Assembly (NCBI RefSeq): GCF_910591885.1
Contig: NC_063271.1
Location: 8,735,001 to 8,799,000, forward strand
DNA: 64,000 bases
Direction: 5' to 3'
Origin: Bombus terrestris
Taxonomy: Eukaryota > Arthropoda > Insecta > Hymenoptera > Apidae
Below the pieces are notes generated by a model. The model did no database searches. It was not told the origin of the DNA and saw nothing but the letters and a program-made list of their open reading frames with translations. How positions within the stretch are numbered: the first letter of the stretch is position 1; every line of letters begins with the position of its first letter. Shown in pieces: positions 38,722 to 51,943 of the stretch. A program made the translations under genes and the position numbers.

Positions 38722-41700
38722 TTAATACAAATTAATTACTAACAAAGTACTAACTAATAACAACGTAAATGTAATACTTTTCAATGTATGCGATCTGCTA
38801 TAATTAACATTATCTAGTATTATAGGAAGATCAATCTTTTTCCAGTTACATAATCGTTCTGCGTTTTGCGGTAACAGATCCATTATCGAATACAAAAATG
38901 TTTTAATCGGGCAAATTTCTGTACAATTTGGCATTTTCAAAGAGACAGTGATACCATCTACTCCCGTATAATAATTAATCTGAAATAATAATAATTTTAA
39001 TATCGTTTAATCAGTTAATTAATTAATCAATATGATTGATAATTAATTGGATTTATTATGTATGTATAAATGCTTAAAGTAATTAGAAAAATTACGCTGT
39101 TAATAATATTATCGATTAATAAAAATTAAATTAAGTTTTTTAATTAACTATTACATAAAATCTTTTGTTATGTCTTTCTCTCTTATGAATATATGTATGT
39201 CACATTCTTAATTATTCCATATTGACTATTATTTTGTTTTTATTTTCCTTAAGTAAACAGCACTATCATCGTATTTTATAATTATTGTCGAAAATATATT
39301 TTAACTTTTAATAAAATTACTTTACGAATCTCGTAATTATTTTCAACATTCGTATTTGTAATAAAATAAAATAATGTAAGAATATGTATACCTTCACTCC
39401 GTGACTTTCTGTTTCATTGTCAAAGTACAGTTCAAATATCATAGAGGCGGCTTCGTTAGGAATATGTGGTGACCATAGATTTAAGCCTTTCAAAACACCA
39501 ACGATATTTCTTTCATTGCCGCTATACATCATGAGCTTCCGTTGTTTAGGAATGTGTCCATTGATATACATCAGCGAATTTGCTAAAATTTCTTTTAGAA
39601 TCGTTCCTCCATTTAATTGCTTTTGTAATGAAGTTTGCCAAAGGAGATCATACTCCAACAACGACACAGTGTACATTGCTCCATCAGGAAAAATATCTTT
39701 TGCCCAGTGCGGAAGCGATTGTTTTAAGTCAGCCTGCAAGAACATTCATTTTCACTTATGTTCTCTAAGGTTCATTTAACCAATGCACATGATACGCTTG
39801 ACATATTGAACTTGTCGCCAATAATAATAATCCGACGGCGACATAATCTGACTTAAAAAATAACGAAAGACTATCGAAGTAATAAAAGTTAAGTATTATA
39901 AACGATGTACACACATTTTACCTCAAAAAACTTTTACATTGCGATATTTTTGTTTCAAATATGACTAATAATACGAACGTATCGATTATACATCATGTTC
40001 GTTCATGTTCAATTTTACAAGAAGTTATTCATTTAAATATCTTACTTTTGTCTCAAGGACAGCATATAGCAAAGCCACTTCCGATGGTCGTTGAACTTTT
40101 ATTCCAATAGATCGAGATATATGATCGAATAAAGATGAATAATCCGATACTCTATCTCGCACTTGAGCCATATTCAGCACTTTCTCCATTTCGAGAACGA
40201 AATTCGGACACTGTATTCCCATTAATAAAGTATCTTTCTGTGCGACAATGTAATCTACAAAATTGATAAATTACAATATTTCTTCTATATCGTTTAGCTA
40301 TTGCACTTTCTTTACGAATTTTTCACAGGTTCGTTTGTTAGGATGTTTGAAAAATTTGTAGCGAAAGTTAAAAAAGATTTAACTAGAATTACACGTTTTA
40401 TCATCTACGACTTCGTAAGCTTCTTCTTGACAAAATTTTTCGTCATTCGGTAATGAATGTTTTTAAATAGATTTTATAGGCTTCTATACGGAGTACTTAA
40501 TATTTTGTCTGGAGTATTTAATATGTCCTGAATAAATCTTATACAGACCACAATAAATATAATAACGAGTAGTCTGCGAATGTCTATGCATTTGTGAGGA
40601 ACTTAAAGATGCAAAAATCCACAGAATGAGTATGATATGGAAAAACGTATAAAATATCCAAAATATAGTATTTGTTCTGATATTTAGAGGAGAAATACAT
40701 TTTTTCGTAGCTTCGACTTCTTTATTCATATCTTAGTAAAAATATAAATTTGTCATTAAATTGGGTATCTGCAGTCTAATGATGACATTATGTTGTATTC
40801 GATGAATAAGGCTAGTTGTTTCGGAAACACAATACAAAAAAAGCGAAACCTTCTTAACGTCTTACCACGAAACAATCGACGACACGTGGATCAGGATAAA
40901 CTCGATTCAAACAGAATTAGACGATCTTGACGAGGAAAAGAATGTTCATCTAGAAGCTACTTTAAACACATCTCTTGCCGTTGACTCCCGATTCATGGAA
41001 CGCATCGAGGAAAGTCATGTCCCACTGGACGCTTTCAAGACAATCGCGACGAAGGACTCCGACAGTAGCACAAGGTGCAACATTACGCTGATTGAGCAGC
41101 AACAAGAGAACTTAATTCGGGCAGATCATCGGGGGGAGCTCAGTCTCTCAATCAAATACAAAACTCCACGTCGTGTTTGACGAATTTATACCAAGCACCA
41201 CCGGAGTTCCTTTCAACGATACCTCCTGGGTGAAAATATTCAAAGACACTTCGTGGGCAGTGGTGTTCCATGACACCTCCTGAGACGAGGTGTTCAACAA
41301 TACTTCCTGGATCGAAGTAGTTCCCGACACTTCCTGGATCGAGGCGTTCCACAATACTTCCTGGAACGAGATGTCCTACGATACTTCCAAGACCGAAGTG
41401 ATCCATGACAGTCCTTGGGTCATGAATTGCAACTGGAAATGTCTTGGAAACGACGAGGGTGACGATGATCCAGATTATAAAGTAGACAACGTGCACTCAA
41501 CGCAACGGCCCTTAGGTCATACCATCCATTTTTCCTGGCGGCTACGGCACCTACTAACGGCAATAACTCATGCGGAAACGAGCATCTTGGACCGAGATGC
41601 AAAGAGGATCTTCCCACTACAGATCCGACCCTATCCAGCCGAACATGGGCAACAACAACCAACAAGGAGTTGGATAGGAGATTTAATTAATTCTATCTTT

Positions 41701-44579
41701 ACTATTTTAAAATTTTATTAGCTTGCAGGAACTTTGAATCCTGTAAGTATCTTCAGTTTATAGTTGGTACTTAAAATAGTCCTTAGGTCTATTGCACGTT
41801 CTTACAAATTACGGAGAAGGCAGATGGTTGTCTAACGGAAAAGCTGATTTTCCTTTCAACAATGTCGCCCATGAGTCACGTTGGTAAGAAGCTTTCACCT
41901 CCTATCTTAATTCCTAATGTTGATCATAACCAATCGGCATCGCGGATCGTTACCCTCACTTTCCTGACGAAAAGTGTGAGCAACGAATCCACGTTCTTCG
42001 TCCAAAGGGCACACTCTTACCGAGCTTTCCTCCTTAACTTCATAAGAACGAGCTTCACTTGTTCTCGGATCTACAGAATGGTCAACTACATCTCTAGACT
42101 TCTTCTACGCAATCAGGAAGGTCAACTGGATTTGTTCTTGGGACGACAGAACGTCAACTTATACTCTTCACTTCTTCTACGATATCAGTTAAGTCAACTC
42201 AACTTCTTCTAATACACTAGACTTGTTCTTGGGACGACAGAACAGTCAACTTCAACTCTCTACTTGTTCTTGAAACGATAAAACAGTCAACTGGTGCTCT
42301 AAACGAGTCTATCATTGGAATCTACAATAGTCATCATCATCCTCACGAAAGGAGTCTCAGGTCGTACTCGTTCGTAGTTTTCATATCAAATACTTAATCT
42401 TGTATCAGACTGAAGTTGTTGGATAAGTCAAAATATATAGTAACCTGTTCAAAACAGCGTTCTATTCAATCAACTATCCTTATTATCCCACAAGAAATAA
42501 GGGATCGAACGATTCGTAGCGTCAATTAGTCAAATCGTAACGGTAATTTACGACTCCCGTTGGCGCGCTTCTTCGAGATCTCGTCTCCCTGTGAACGCGC
42601 GAATTTACACTAGTAGCGGCATATTTCAGACGAGATTCAAAATTTCTTAGATATATAAGGATCCACATCGTCTCACTGTCAGAAAGAAATTATTTCCATT
42701 TGGATATACGAGGTCCAACATTGTATCACTGTCTCTTGAACGAAATTGACATGTTTCCCTTAATTCTCTTTAGTACCGAACTAAGGACAGTACTTGTTCG
42801 AATATTTCATTATTTGATAGAAATTGACAAATGAGGAATGAATGAAAATGCTACGAATTTTTACCTGTGGGTATTGGCTGCCAATTCATATCGGCGCTCC
42901 ACCTTTGAATTTCTCCTGGAGGCCAAAGACCTGCATTTACTAATTGACCAGATAGCATCGACAATGGATATTCGGCCGTTTGCATTTTCATTGTCTCAGA
43001 TGTGTAAACATCACCCAAAAATTTACCGTACACCTTTCGTAAATGGACTCCTAAATTATACATGTTAAGCATACTGACCTGTTAAATAGGATTAATCTAA
43101 AGTTATCATTCGTCATACTCTTAATTTATATCATGCTTTATCAAGTAGTAGAACAAATAAAAATGTTAAATCAAGTATTATCCTCACGCACGATACAAAG
43201 ATGCTTTCAAAAAATTTCGATCAATGAATTTCAAAGAATCGAAAGATCATGGTTGATCATAAATTTAGATTATCTCCACGACTCTATGGAGTATTTTTCT
43301 GTTTGATAAACTTGCAAAATCATTAAAGTTCTTTAGATTTGTCATATTGACTGAGTCACTATTAATAGTCGTTCAAAGTACAATTTTCATTTAATGAACA
43401 AATATCTTTCAATGCATAAAAAGAAATTCGCGTGTAATTTTAAATATCGTATGATAATTTGTAATGCTATTTCTATCAAATTTTTATAAAAATTTGTATA
43501 ATTCATAAAGCGTTAAGTAAATATAAGATAAATATCAATTTGTAGATTCATCAAAAAGTTGTATCGTTAACTGTATAGTAACTGTTAAAATGTAAATTAT
43601 GAAAAGAGTTATGAAAATGATACAATAATTTTTGGATCAATTACTGTATCCACACGCACGGTACGAAGATTGTTTTAAGAATTTCGGTCAAAGAACAATA
43701 AGTTATCTCCTGTATTTCTTTAGATTATCTTCAATATTTGTTTAGATTTCCAGGAAATTTTGAATACAGAATTCGGCTATAAAATCAATGGGAGAATATT
43801 CTAATAAAACAAATTAAAAATTATTCACCGACCAAGTAAATAAATTTCTGGATGACTAAAAGACGAAATATTACATGAAAAACGAATTAACGAAAACTTC
43901 AGCCAGAAATGATTGATTTCTTCTCTTTTAGAAAGAAATTGATAAAAATCTCCAATTGGCTTAATATGTTATTACCGCTGTTTTCTGTTGAAAATAAAAT
44001 TCATTACATAAGCTGGCTCGTTATCAATGTTAATGTCTACATATACTCATAGATAATACATGAATATATATATAATTAGCTGACATATTTTCCAAAATTA
44101 TATTTTAATTTTATCTACTAATGAAGGTCTGTACTGAACTTTCTTTAACGGAGCGTTTTTAATTTATCAGTTTTTTTTTTTTTTTTTAAAGAAAGTAAAG
44201 GAACTTACGTTAGGCATACTGAGTGGAGCTGCGTTAAAGTATTCGTAAGTTAAATTGCGTGGTAAATTCATGTCGTTGTTATCTATCAAATCCAAAATTG
44301 GAGCATGCGTTTTATGAGCGAATACCTGAAAAATGATTTCAGATATGAATGATAGCAGATTATTCTGTTAGGTTCTCGCTTTTTAAGGAAGAATAAAATA
44401 AAATTAAAGTAAAAGGAAAACAAATAAGGAAGCTTTTAGCGAAACGCGTTTGGTCTCATGCAATTTTTATTTTATTTAAATATCCTGATCCTTACGATCT
44501 GCACTAACTGCAATTCTGGTACACATTCGGTACATCTTATTACGATGTACAGTATGCTTAGCACAAACACCACTTTCAT
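38722..44579 (-). CDS. Venom acid phosphatase Acph-1-like protein with degenerate active site (probable pseudoenzyme)
   Basis: Histidine acid phosphatase fold. Six exons read downward: 44579-44496, 44325-44209, 43078-42865, 40254-40046, 39733-39392, 38979-38722; phases close to 407 residues, the normal family length. A signal peptide (VVFVLSILYIVI) leads to the first strand ELQLVQIVF. There the catalytic RHGxRxP of the family is AHKTHAP (44319-44299), so both arginines and the glycine are gone while the nucleophilic His position remains. The second catalytic motif, usually SGHE or SGHD, reads SGNE (39523-39512), losing its His. Structural blocks are intact (KFLGDVY, PPGEIQRW, MNWQPIP, LPHWAKDIFPDG). 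The C-terminus ends in a hydrophobic segment (ITFTLLLVSTLLVINLY) that could be a membrane or GPI anchor. No frame is broken, so this looks like a maintained gene with a new, non-catalytic role. Intron 3 contains a retroelement-like insertion. Confidence 0.87.
40571..40735 (+). repeat. Dispersed repeat copy B
   Basis: Diverged copy of the element at 754-960, on the same strand; matching blocks include tctgcg, aagatgcaaaa, a cagaatg-like block, aaatatccaaa and tatttgtt. It lies next to the retroelement-like insertion in intron 3 of the minus-strand acid phosphatase gene. Confidence 0.45.
41206..41424 (+). repeat. Nine-codon minisatellite, eight units
   Basis: Eight tandem units: one of 30 bp followed by seven of 27 bp starting at 41236, 41263, 41290, 41317, 41344, 41371 and 41398. 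In the plus frame each encodes a variant of V-F-H/N-D/N-T-S-W-I-E; the third unit has TGA in place of the Trp codon. The minus strand is also open through the array. Confidence 0.85.
42074..42300 (+). repeat. Imperfect tandem block with gtcaact cores
   Basis: Six copies of gtcaact, spaced roughly 32-52 bp, most preceded by caga or aaca and followed by a cttcttct or ttgttctt segment. Units such as ttgttcttgggacgacagaac recur. It belongs to the retroelement-like insertion. Confidence 0.65.
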
Positions 44580-47500
44580 CTTCAGTTCTTTCGGTTCTTA
44601 TTTCACGACACAAATCCCTAAAAACCATTCGATTTTAATTAACATTTTATTTCTTACAGTTTTATTTTCGTCTCTCGCGGCACTATCGTATTTATTTCTT
44701 TTTTCATATCTTTATCTTACCTTTCCAAATTAAGAGGAATGTTCCGTTCATTTACGGGGAACGAAAGAAGTAAATATTTTTTCTAAGTCGTTTCACTTTT
44801 AGTCTTTCGTTAACAATAAAACATGATTTGCTTGAATAGATAACTACACGATTAATTATTAGACCGACAGATGCCTTGAAATAATACCGGCGTGTTTATA
44901 GGCAATTATCTACCTGTCGATGCTTTTGTGTTCACCGCAGACACATTTGTGATGCTGACACTTGTTCTAACTTCCCATGGTAACCGCGTCGCAGTGTCTG
45001 CTTCTTGGTGTGATGATAGCAATTAGGTAAAGTATTTCTCAATGGTGTCCCCGAGCATTCGTGCATCAGCCGTGTATAAATTTAATCGGTAACCTTCGCG
45101 TGGAATCGTCAACTTATCACTGGTAGCGATCTACTGGGCTTTGTACAATTCCTGGCAATCAGTTTGCTTCCAGTTATAAAGCTTCGTAATCAAAAGATCA
45201 CGGATCTTATAAAATGAAAGCGTATTCGATCGAAATTGTTTAATCTTGTGACATACCATGGTATGAGTTTATCACCGATTTATGGGAAATATCGCAGTTC
45301 AAAGTAAGAATGTCTTGATTGTTTGTTGCTTTCTCGTATAGTTGCTTTTTCGTTTTATTAACGCGAGTTTGAATCGATTAATTAATCAATTAATTACAAT
45401 AAAATTGATCATTTTTAAGGGATCATGCTTCTGACGAACAACGTATTCGAAGATTCGTTCGTCGTTACCTCTTTTCTCTACCGTGATTTCCGTGTCATTT
45501 TCGTCGTGTCATTTTAAAATTGTATTTCCAATATTTTCTTCAAAAGATCATTCATCCTTCTATTGAATTCTGACGATGTCACATAATACGTGAAAACTAT
45601 AGCTTGAAAACAATACTACTTGACTCGAGTGAATCATGACATTTTCATTTTGGCTATTGGAAGAACAAGAACTTATTGGCGATTTCACTAACTTTCCTAG
45701 AGTTAGATCGATCCTTTGAATTTATAAATTATTTTTGTTATAGATCCTCTGGGATAAGTCGTAGTAATTTGTTCGATAAAACAGTTGTAAGAATCGTAAA
45801 TAGTCGATTAAAAGCTGTTAGATACATTTGTTTTTATTTATGACAATAAATCTCCTAAATGAAAGAGCGTACGTTTATAATATCAAGAACGATAACCTTC
45901 ACTATCTCACTTTTGTTAATTGTATCAGATAACACATAATTTTGATGAAATGAACTTTTTAAGAGAGGGTGGAATCACGATGCTCCATGATTTATTTGGT
46001 CTATCGAGCGAGAATTTTTATTTTGACACAGAACAATTCACAATGAAACGTAATTAACAAGTACCTAAGTCTTTATGCTAAACATATAATTATGACAGAA
46101 GTGCATCTGATCAAAGGAGTGGAACAACTTTTTTTTCGAAAAATTAGACGTCCGAGTTAAAAATAGACTACAATATTTCATAAGCCTATTGACGTAGAAA
46201 TGTTGATAAATTATATCGTTTGCAATTAATAACTCTTGGAATCAATGAATGATATTTTTCAATCTAATCTCTATATGATTCTAAATATATATATTAACTT
46301 CTGATAAAGAAATTTTTAATTACGTTTATATTGTATGCGTAGAAAAATATGAAAATACATTTTTCTGAATATGCATGTCATATGTTTATTATTTTGTAAT
46401 GTATCCATTAGATACAAATTAGACGTGCAGTATAATATGATAAATATATTTAAGAGGAACAAATAAATCAACTTGTAGAGACATACTTTTATGATCATTT
46501 AAATGATTATTATTTCTTATTGATAAAATTTTGAATATGCTTTCCGACTCCGACAGACAATTATTCCAATAAGAGTACTTACATATGTTCATCCAAATGA
46601 AAAACCAAATTAAATTAGAAAAAATACGTAGAGAATAAACTTTAATAATAAATTTTAGTTAAATAATAATTAACGAACATGACATATGCTTAATAAAAAC
46701 TCAGTGCATGGAGACTGATCAATAACACGTGATTAATTCGCGAATAATCATTACTTTTCATATTTTCATATTGCGTACTTATATTTACAAATTAATCATA
46801 ATTTTCGATTGCGACGCTTCGTAATTTTTGATAATTAACGCCTATGAATCGTATATTCTTAGCGTTAATTAACAATGATATTGGAAAATATCTTGTTTAA
46901 CTTTTACATTACTATAACATAAGTATAGAAATTCTATTGTTTAACATTTCTCCAGAAAACAAAAAATTATTTCGCTATAGTCGTCACTAATTACAACTCG
47001 TCCAATATGTTGATTCGTTTGATTTTCAGGTATCATGTTTGTTAATAGTTGTTCAAAAGAGAAAGGTATCAAATTTTATTTCGGCTTGACTTTCTCTAAA
47101 TGATTAAAACCATATAAATTTCTTCTGATCATTTTGTTTATCGGTAACCGGGTTTCCACAAACCAGTTTTCTGCATATCAGTGGAACGTGTTTGGTGACA
47201 GCACAAATCATAAACCTTATCATCTACTTTCAGGTTTGAAGATTGTGTTCACGTGATAAAACATACGACCACGTGCTAAACATGCATGGTACGTTATAAT
47301 AACGGATATATTACCATTTCTTAACATATTCATACTTAGATTAAAACTAGCGTGTTTCAGTTATCTTTATGAAGACTACGTCAAACAAGAAATTCATCCT
47401 CCCTACTTCGACTATGAGATGATATTATTTGTTATTATCGTCGATTTACTTTTAAATTAAATTTCGAAATTTAATCTTGTTCAACGAGGTTAATTTCTTT

Positions 47501-50500
47501 TGTTTAAGTATTGTACAGATTTATATTTACCGCGAACAATTTAACGATAGCATCGTGAGTTACTGGTCGAATAATTGTTGAGATAATACATTTCTGCGCT
47601 CGTGTTGCGATTAGTACGCAAGTAAGCTATCAACAAGACTGAACATTTAAATGCAAGGAATGTGTGTAACTTAGCGCTTGATAAAGTTTACTTTTTCACA
47701 TTTCACACGCAATATTTGGAACGTTGCGCTAGAAACCTGCCTGTACATATATCAATTCCAAATCCACGCTCGGCGTCAGTTGATATTTGAACTGGAAACA
47801 AAGGTAAGACGTCAATTCTTTAAAAGTGCATACGTTTCTCCATAATATTTGAAAGTAGACATTTCGTTCAAACATCATGAAGAAATTGTGTGTTAGATTC
47901 ATATTTCCTTGTGTTAAATATTAACCACGAAGAGCAAGCAATTAAAAATATCGAATGAAAGTTTCTTATTCTTTTGTTATTAATACTAGTGATCGGCTTC
48001 TTCTTAAAATCTTCTCGATGTTTTCTAGTGTTAACATATCGATAAGGATTTGATAAATATAAATTTTCTTCTTTCTTTTCGTCCATAGATTACTACTTTC
48101 GTTTAGACACGATAATAACTTTTTATGTACAGTAGCAAGCATTTTGTACTGATAACAATGGAACATAATAATGAAGCGCGTATAACAATGATACAGAGAA
48201 CAAAGAGTACATGCATACAATTGAATTATTCTCGGTATACTTAATATTATTTGGGGAGATTCTTTCGTCAGATGAAAAAATAACTTTTGGTGAATGTTCG
48301 TATGATTGGAATAATTTAATACAATTCGAAGCTATTTATATTAAAATTTTCACCCTGTGCTACTCCAATTCTATTTAATACTACTTAAGAGTAATATTCA
48401 ATGAATTCTCTAAACTATATTCCTTTCTTGTAAATCTTCTATTCTATTCTCTTCATTCTTAGGTAAAAGAATTCTTTAAAAAAATCTTTATTCTTTATTC
48501 CTTAAATAATTGCTATTATATTTTAATATATTTATTATTTACTCACATTATTACAAAAATAATTCGAAACAATCGTGTACTCTCAATATTCATGTTGTCT
48601 TAAAAATACGGTGGAAAAATAACTAATATTGAAACTTGCAAAATAATAATTAAATGCCACGTTTTTTTTCCCTTCACCTAGTTTTTATATATATCATGCT
48701 TACGCTATGGTTTTGTATTTTCGCACACAATCGCCTGATTATTTATAATTACACGCGAAGAGAACCAGGAAGGCGACAGCGTGTCTTTGCCGCGAGAAAA
48801 TTAATGATTTTGTTGATCGTGTATCAAATATCAGTCACACAGGTATAATGTATTCGTTTCGTATTCATTATTCTACCGGAATTTATGTAACTACGAGTCC
48901 GTATCCGCAAAATCGCAGGTTGGCTAATTTTTCGTATAAATCCTCGACTTATCATCGTATGATCTTTCATGAATATCGTTTCTAAGTAACTGCAAATTTT
49001 ATGGTTTAACGATTCAGCTAATGATCGAACCGATTACGTGATTTTATAGTTTTCCAAAGCTTTGAAAGAATTACACAATTGCTTGTACGTGTAGTTGCAA
49101 TTGTGCTACATCCTTACGCTCCTTAAAATATCCAACAGTACAATTGTTAATTTGCAGAGTAAATCAAATTTACTAAAGACGAAGTCTTCGATTATACGTT
49201 GTTAACGATCATGATAGGATGATTTCGAACATATTTCGATGTGTTAAATTATACCACAAATATACCATATCGGTGAAAAGAATTTACGATGATAATTAAT
49301 ATTAAATTGATTAGCGAAAATATTCAACTTTAGTACATTTAACTTTAAAAACTTTAGTACATTTGTTTTTCTATAAATGTCAAATATGTTTTTCTAAGGT
49401 CTTATTTTTTTTCTCTTTAAATTATTGACCTAAATGTTGAACATATGTTTATGGAAAGTAACCATCGCCGTTTTTTATATATGGACTAAAAATAATTTAT
49501 ACTTTCTATCCAGAGTATACTATTTATCCAGACCAACAAGATAACATTGTATTCTTAAACATAATCATTCCCATTAAAAAAAATAACATACAACTGAATT
49601 TTAATTCTTAATATATTAACTAATAGATATTTTACCAGTCACTTACCTTTTATACGTAAGACAACTGTAAGTGATTTTTAAAGAAGAATAATATAATAGA
49701 ACTTTTTCTATATAGCATCCTTCTTCTATAATAATAAATGTGCAATACTGTGCGATAAACTGCACGTGTTGCATTTAAGTTTAATCAATTAAAGCCAATT
49801 ACTGCAAAATGTAATGAAATAGAAATTGATTAATTACATTAATCTAATATTCTATCTGATTATTAACACGCGATTAAGAAAGAATCAGTCTAAAAAATCC
49901 TGCTTCTATTTATATGAATTTCGTAATTATAAATGTGATATAATTTCAATTTAAAAATTTATTTACATGTACTAATAACTCTTGATAAATGTCTATTGTA
50001 AATCTATATTGATAAGAAATTCGTGACTTCCGTATTTCATAAAAGAATCGAAATTGTAAGCGAATAGCAATTCTACTTGCAAGGATAATTATTATCACAA
50101 AGCTATTTCTTTGATAATTGTTACGTATTTTATAATTTATTATTTACAGTCATTTTCGTGTATTTATACCATAATATACTGTGATATATTATTTGTGACG
50201 TTGCTATCAGTAAATATAGATTTAATCAACTAAAATGAATCACCTTTATAGAAATACCAATGCAATAGAAACGATAAGTTTTTCTAAGAATAAGTTAGAA
50301 CATGCTGTGTCATTATTATCAATATATTACGAGAAAGTACACACGAACAATTGCTGAATAATTCCTATATCTTGTAAGAACCGAGTCTTAATACATCTCT
50401 TTCCTTTCTCTCTTTTCGTATGTTCGTCCACATATTAAATAACGTACAATAAATTACTTTTGTCTCTAAAAGCTTAAGAAATGAATAAAATATCAGATAA

Positions 50501-51129
50501 GACTATAAAATATTGACAGTCATTGTCACTAAAATGTACAAGTTATTAGACTTTGAGACAACTGCATTTTGCATACTATTTGGTTTCGTTCCTTAATATT
50601 ATGCCTGCTATATACGACTAGAATAAATCAATTATACAAATGAAATATTAAGATACACGTATTACAAGAACATCTTTGCTTCCACTATTTATATGGAAAT
50701 GCCAAACTAGATTCATATTTTATTATTTCAGTATTTTTCGATTCGTTATAGCACACTACTTATCTAATAGTGGATACAAAAATTATTTGTACACGATTGT
50801 ATTTATCTTATTATATGTATATTTTATGTATATCGTATAGATAGTATCTATATATTGATTAATTCGGCCAAAGTACATTAAACTGCGTATCGTTTAGCAA
50901 TATCTTTATTTTGAAATTTTGGCATTATAAAAGTGAAATGTGAAATCTCATAAAAGGAAGTACATCATTGGAAAATAAAAATATCTGCAAATACTTTTAT
51001 TAGTTCCTGTGTATATAAATATAATCCTGTAGCAAATTTCTATATCGTTTGTACCATTAGACATTTACTAAAGATAATTCGCTATCCAATGTGTAATGGA
51101 CAATCAAGGAAATATCAACAAATATATAC

Positions 51130-51260
51130 ACAGAGTGAGTTAAGAAGTATTATATAAAATAACTCATTATCTATTGATTTTATCGAAAAACGCATTAAAT
51201 GAATGATATAGCATTTCAAGGAATTCATCGGATGGATATAATTTTATTTTCCAATATCTT
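51130..51260 (+). repeat. Fragment of a dispersed repeat starting acagagtg
   Basis: Shares acagagtgag and, about 40 bases later, a t-rich ctattgattt block with the minus-strand fragment ending at 32342. The far end is not defined and runs up to the 69-bp duplication. Confidence 0.35.
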
Positions 51261-51263
51261 ATA

Positions 51264-51401
51264 CTTTCTGAGATATTAAACTAACATTGAGTTTTTTAAA
51301 TAGCACTTATTTTATAGCATTAGTCGTATCAGCTTTCTGAGATATTAAACTAACATTGAGTTTTTTAAATAGCACTTATTTTATAGCATTAGTCGTATCA
51401 G
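51264..51401. repeat. Perfect tandem duplication of 69 bp
   Basis: Two identical, directly adjacent copies (51264-51332 and 51333-51401), each starting ctttctgagatatt and ending tagtcgtatcag. Identity over 69 bp in unconstrained AT-rich DNA implies a recent event or an assembly artefact. Confidence 0.95.
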
Positions 51402-51943
51402 CTGGACACTACAGAAAAAGATTAATTTATTTATACCGAAAAACGACGAATTTAGCTACTAAATTTAATACTTAAGCTGCTTATCTACTTAGCTATTGAA
51501 TATTTTAACTTTAACTTGTCAAGTTTAATGTATGAAAGACAAGGAAAGATGCAAAACGGTGCCTTTGTAACATTATCTTTGTAATAATAATAGTCATAAT
51601 TCATTTAAAATGTTTACTTTAGATAATATTTCTTAATTACTTTCCTTGTATACATATATGTAAAATATGTGACTATCCAAGGAAAAAAGTGCACAAAGAA
51701 GAGGAATAATCTAATAAGAAATTTCAGGTTTTTTTGAATATTTCTCTATCCTGATGAATGGTGATTTTATTAATTCCCATGGCATAGCATCCGCTTTTTT
51801 TAGGGTCACTATTTGGAACGCGCGTCATCATTTAAAAAAACTTGATGAGGCGGTTTCTCTTATCGTCCTGTATGTAATTATATGATGAAGACCCATATGT
51901 AATGCGTTTCGCATGTAACGTGAAAATGGGGACTTCCATTTCG

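Larger units (their letters stand above)
40790..42650 (+). mobile_element. Decayed retroelement-like insertion in acid phosphatase intron 3
   Basis: A block clearly richer in G and C than the surrounding introns, with several interrupted plus-strand frames and unlike host genes in codon use. The frame from about 40850 to 41180 is acidic and helical (IQTELDDLDEEKN) and faintly resembles the N-terminal gag region of BEL/Pao-type LTR elements; it then meets a stop. A nine-codon minisatellite (41206-41424) and a second repeat block (42074-42300) follow. The stretch near 42500-42620 has a more even base composition and may be LTR remains. No reverse transcriptase or integrase motif is visible, and no matching terminal repeats were established. 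Family assignment is inference. Confidence 0.5.

Noticed and set aside
41152..41496. Minus-strand frame of 114 codons over the minisatellite
   Set aside because: A 27-bp repeat without stops in one unit stays open in all units, so the length is a by-product of the array. No independent sign of coding on this strand.
44458..44733. Plus-strand hydrophobic frame of 91 codons
   Set aside because: It is antisense to the signal-peptide exon of the minus-strand acid phosphatase, which explains its hydrophobic look.
48654..48848. 64-codon frame with a basic dibasic-rich stretch, considered as a neuropeptide-like or first exon
   Set aside because: No signal peptide cleavage pattern, no partner exon found downstream, and only a fair donor after it. 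Not enough to call a gene.
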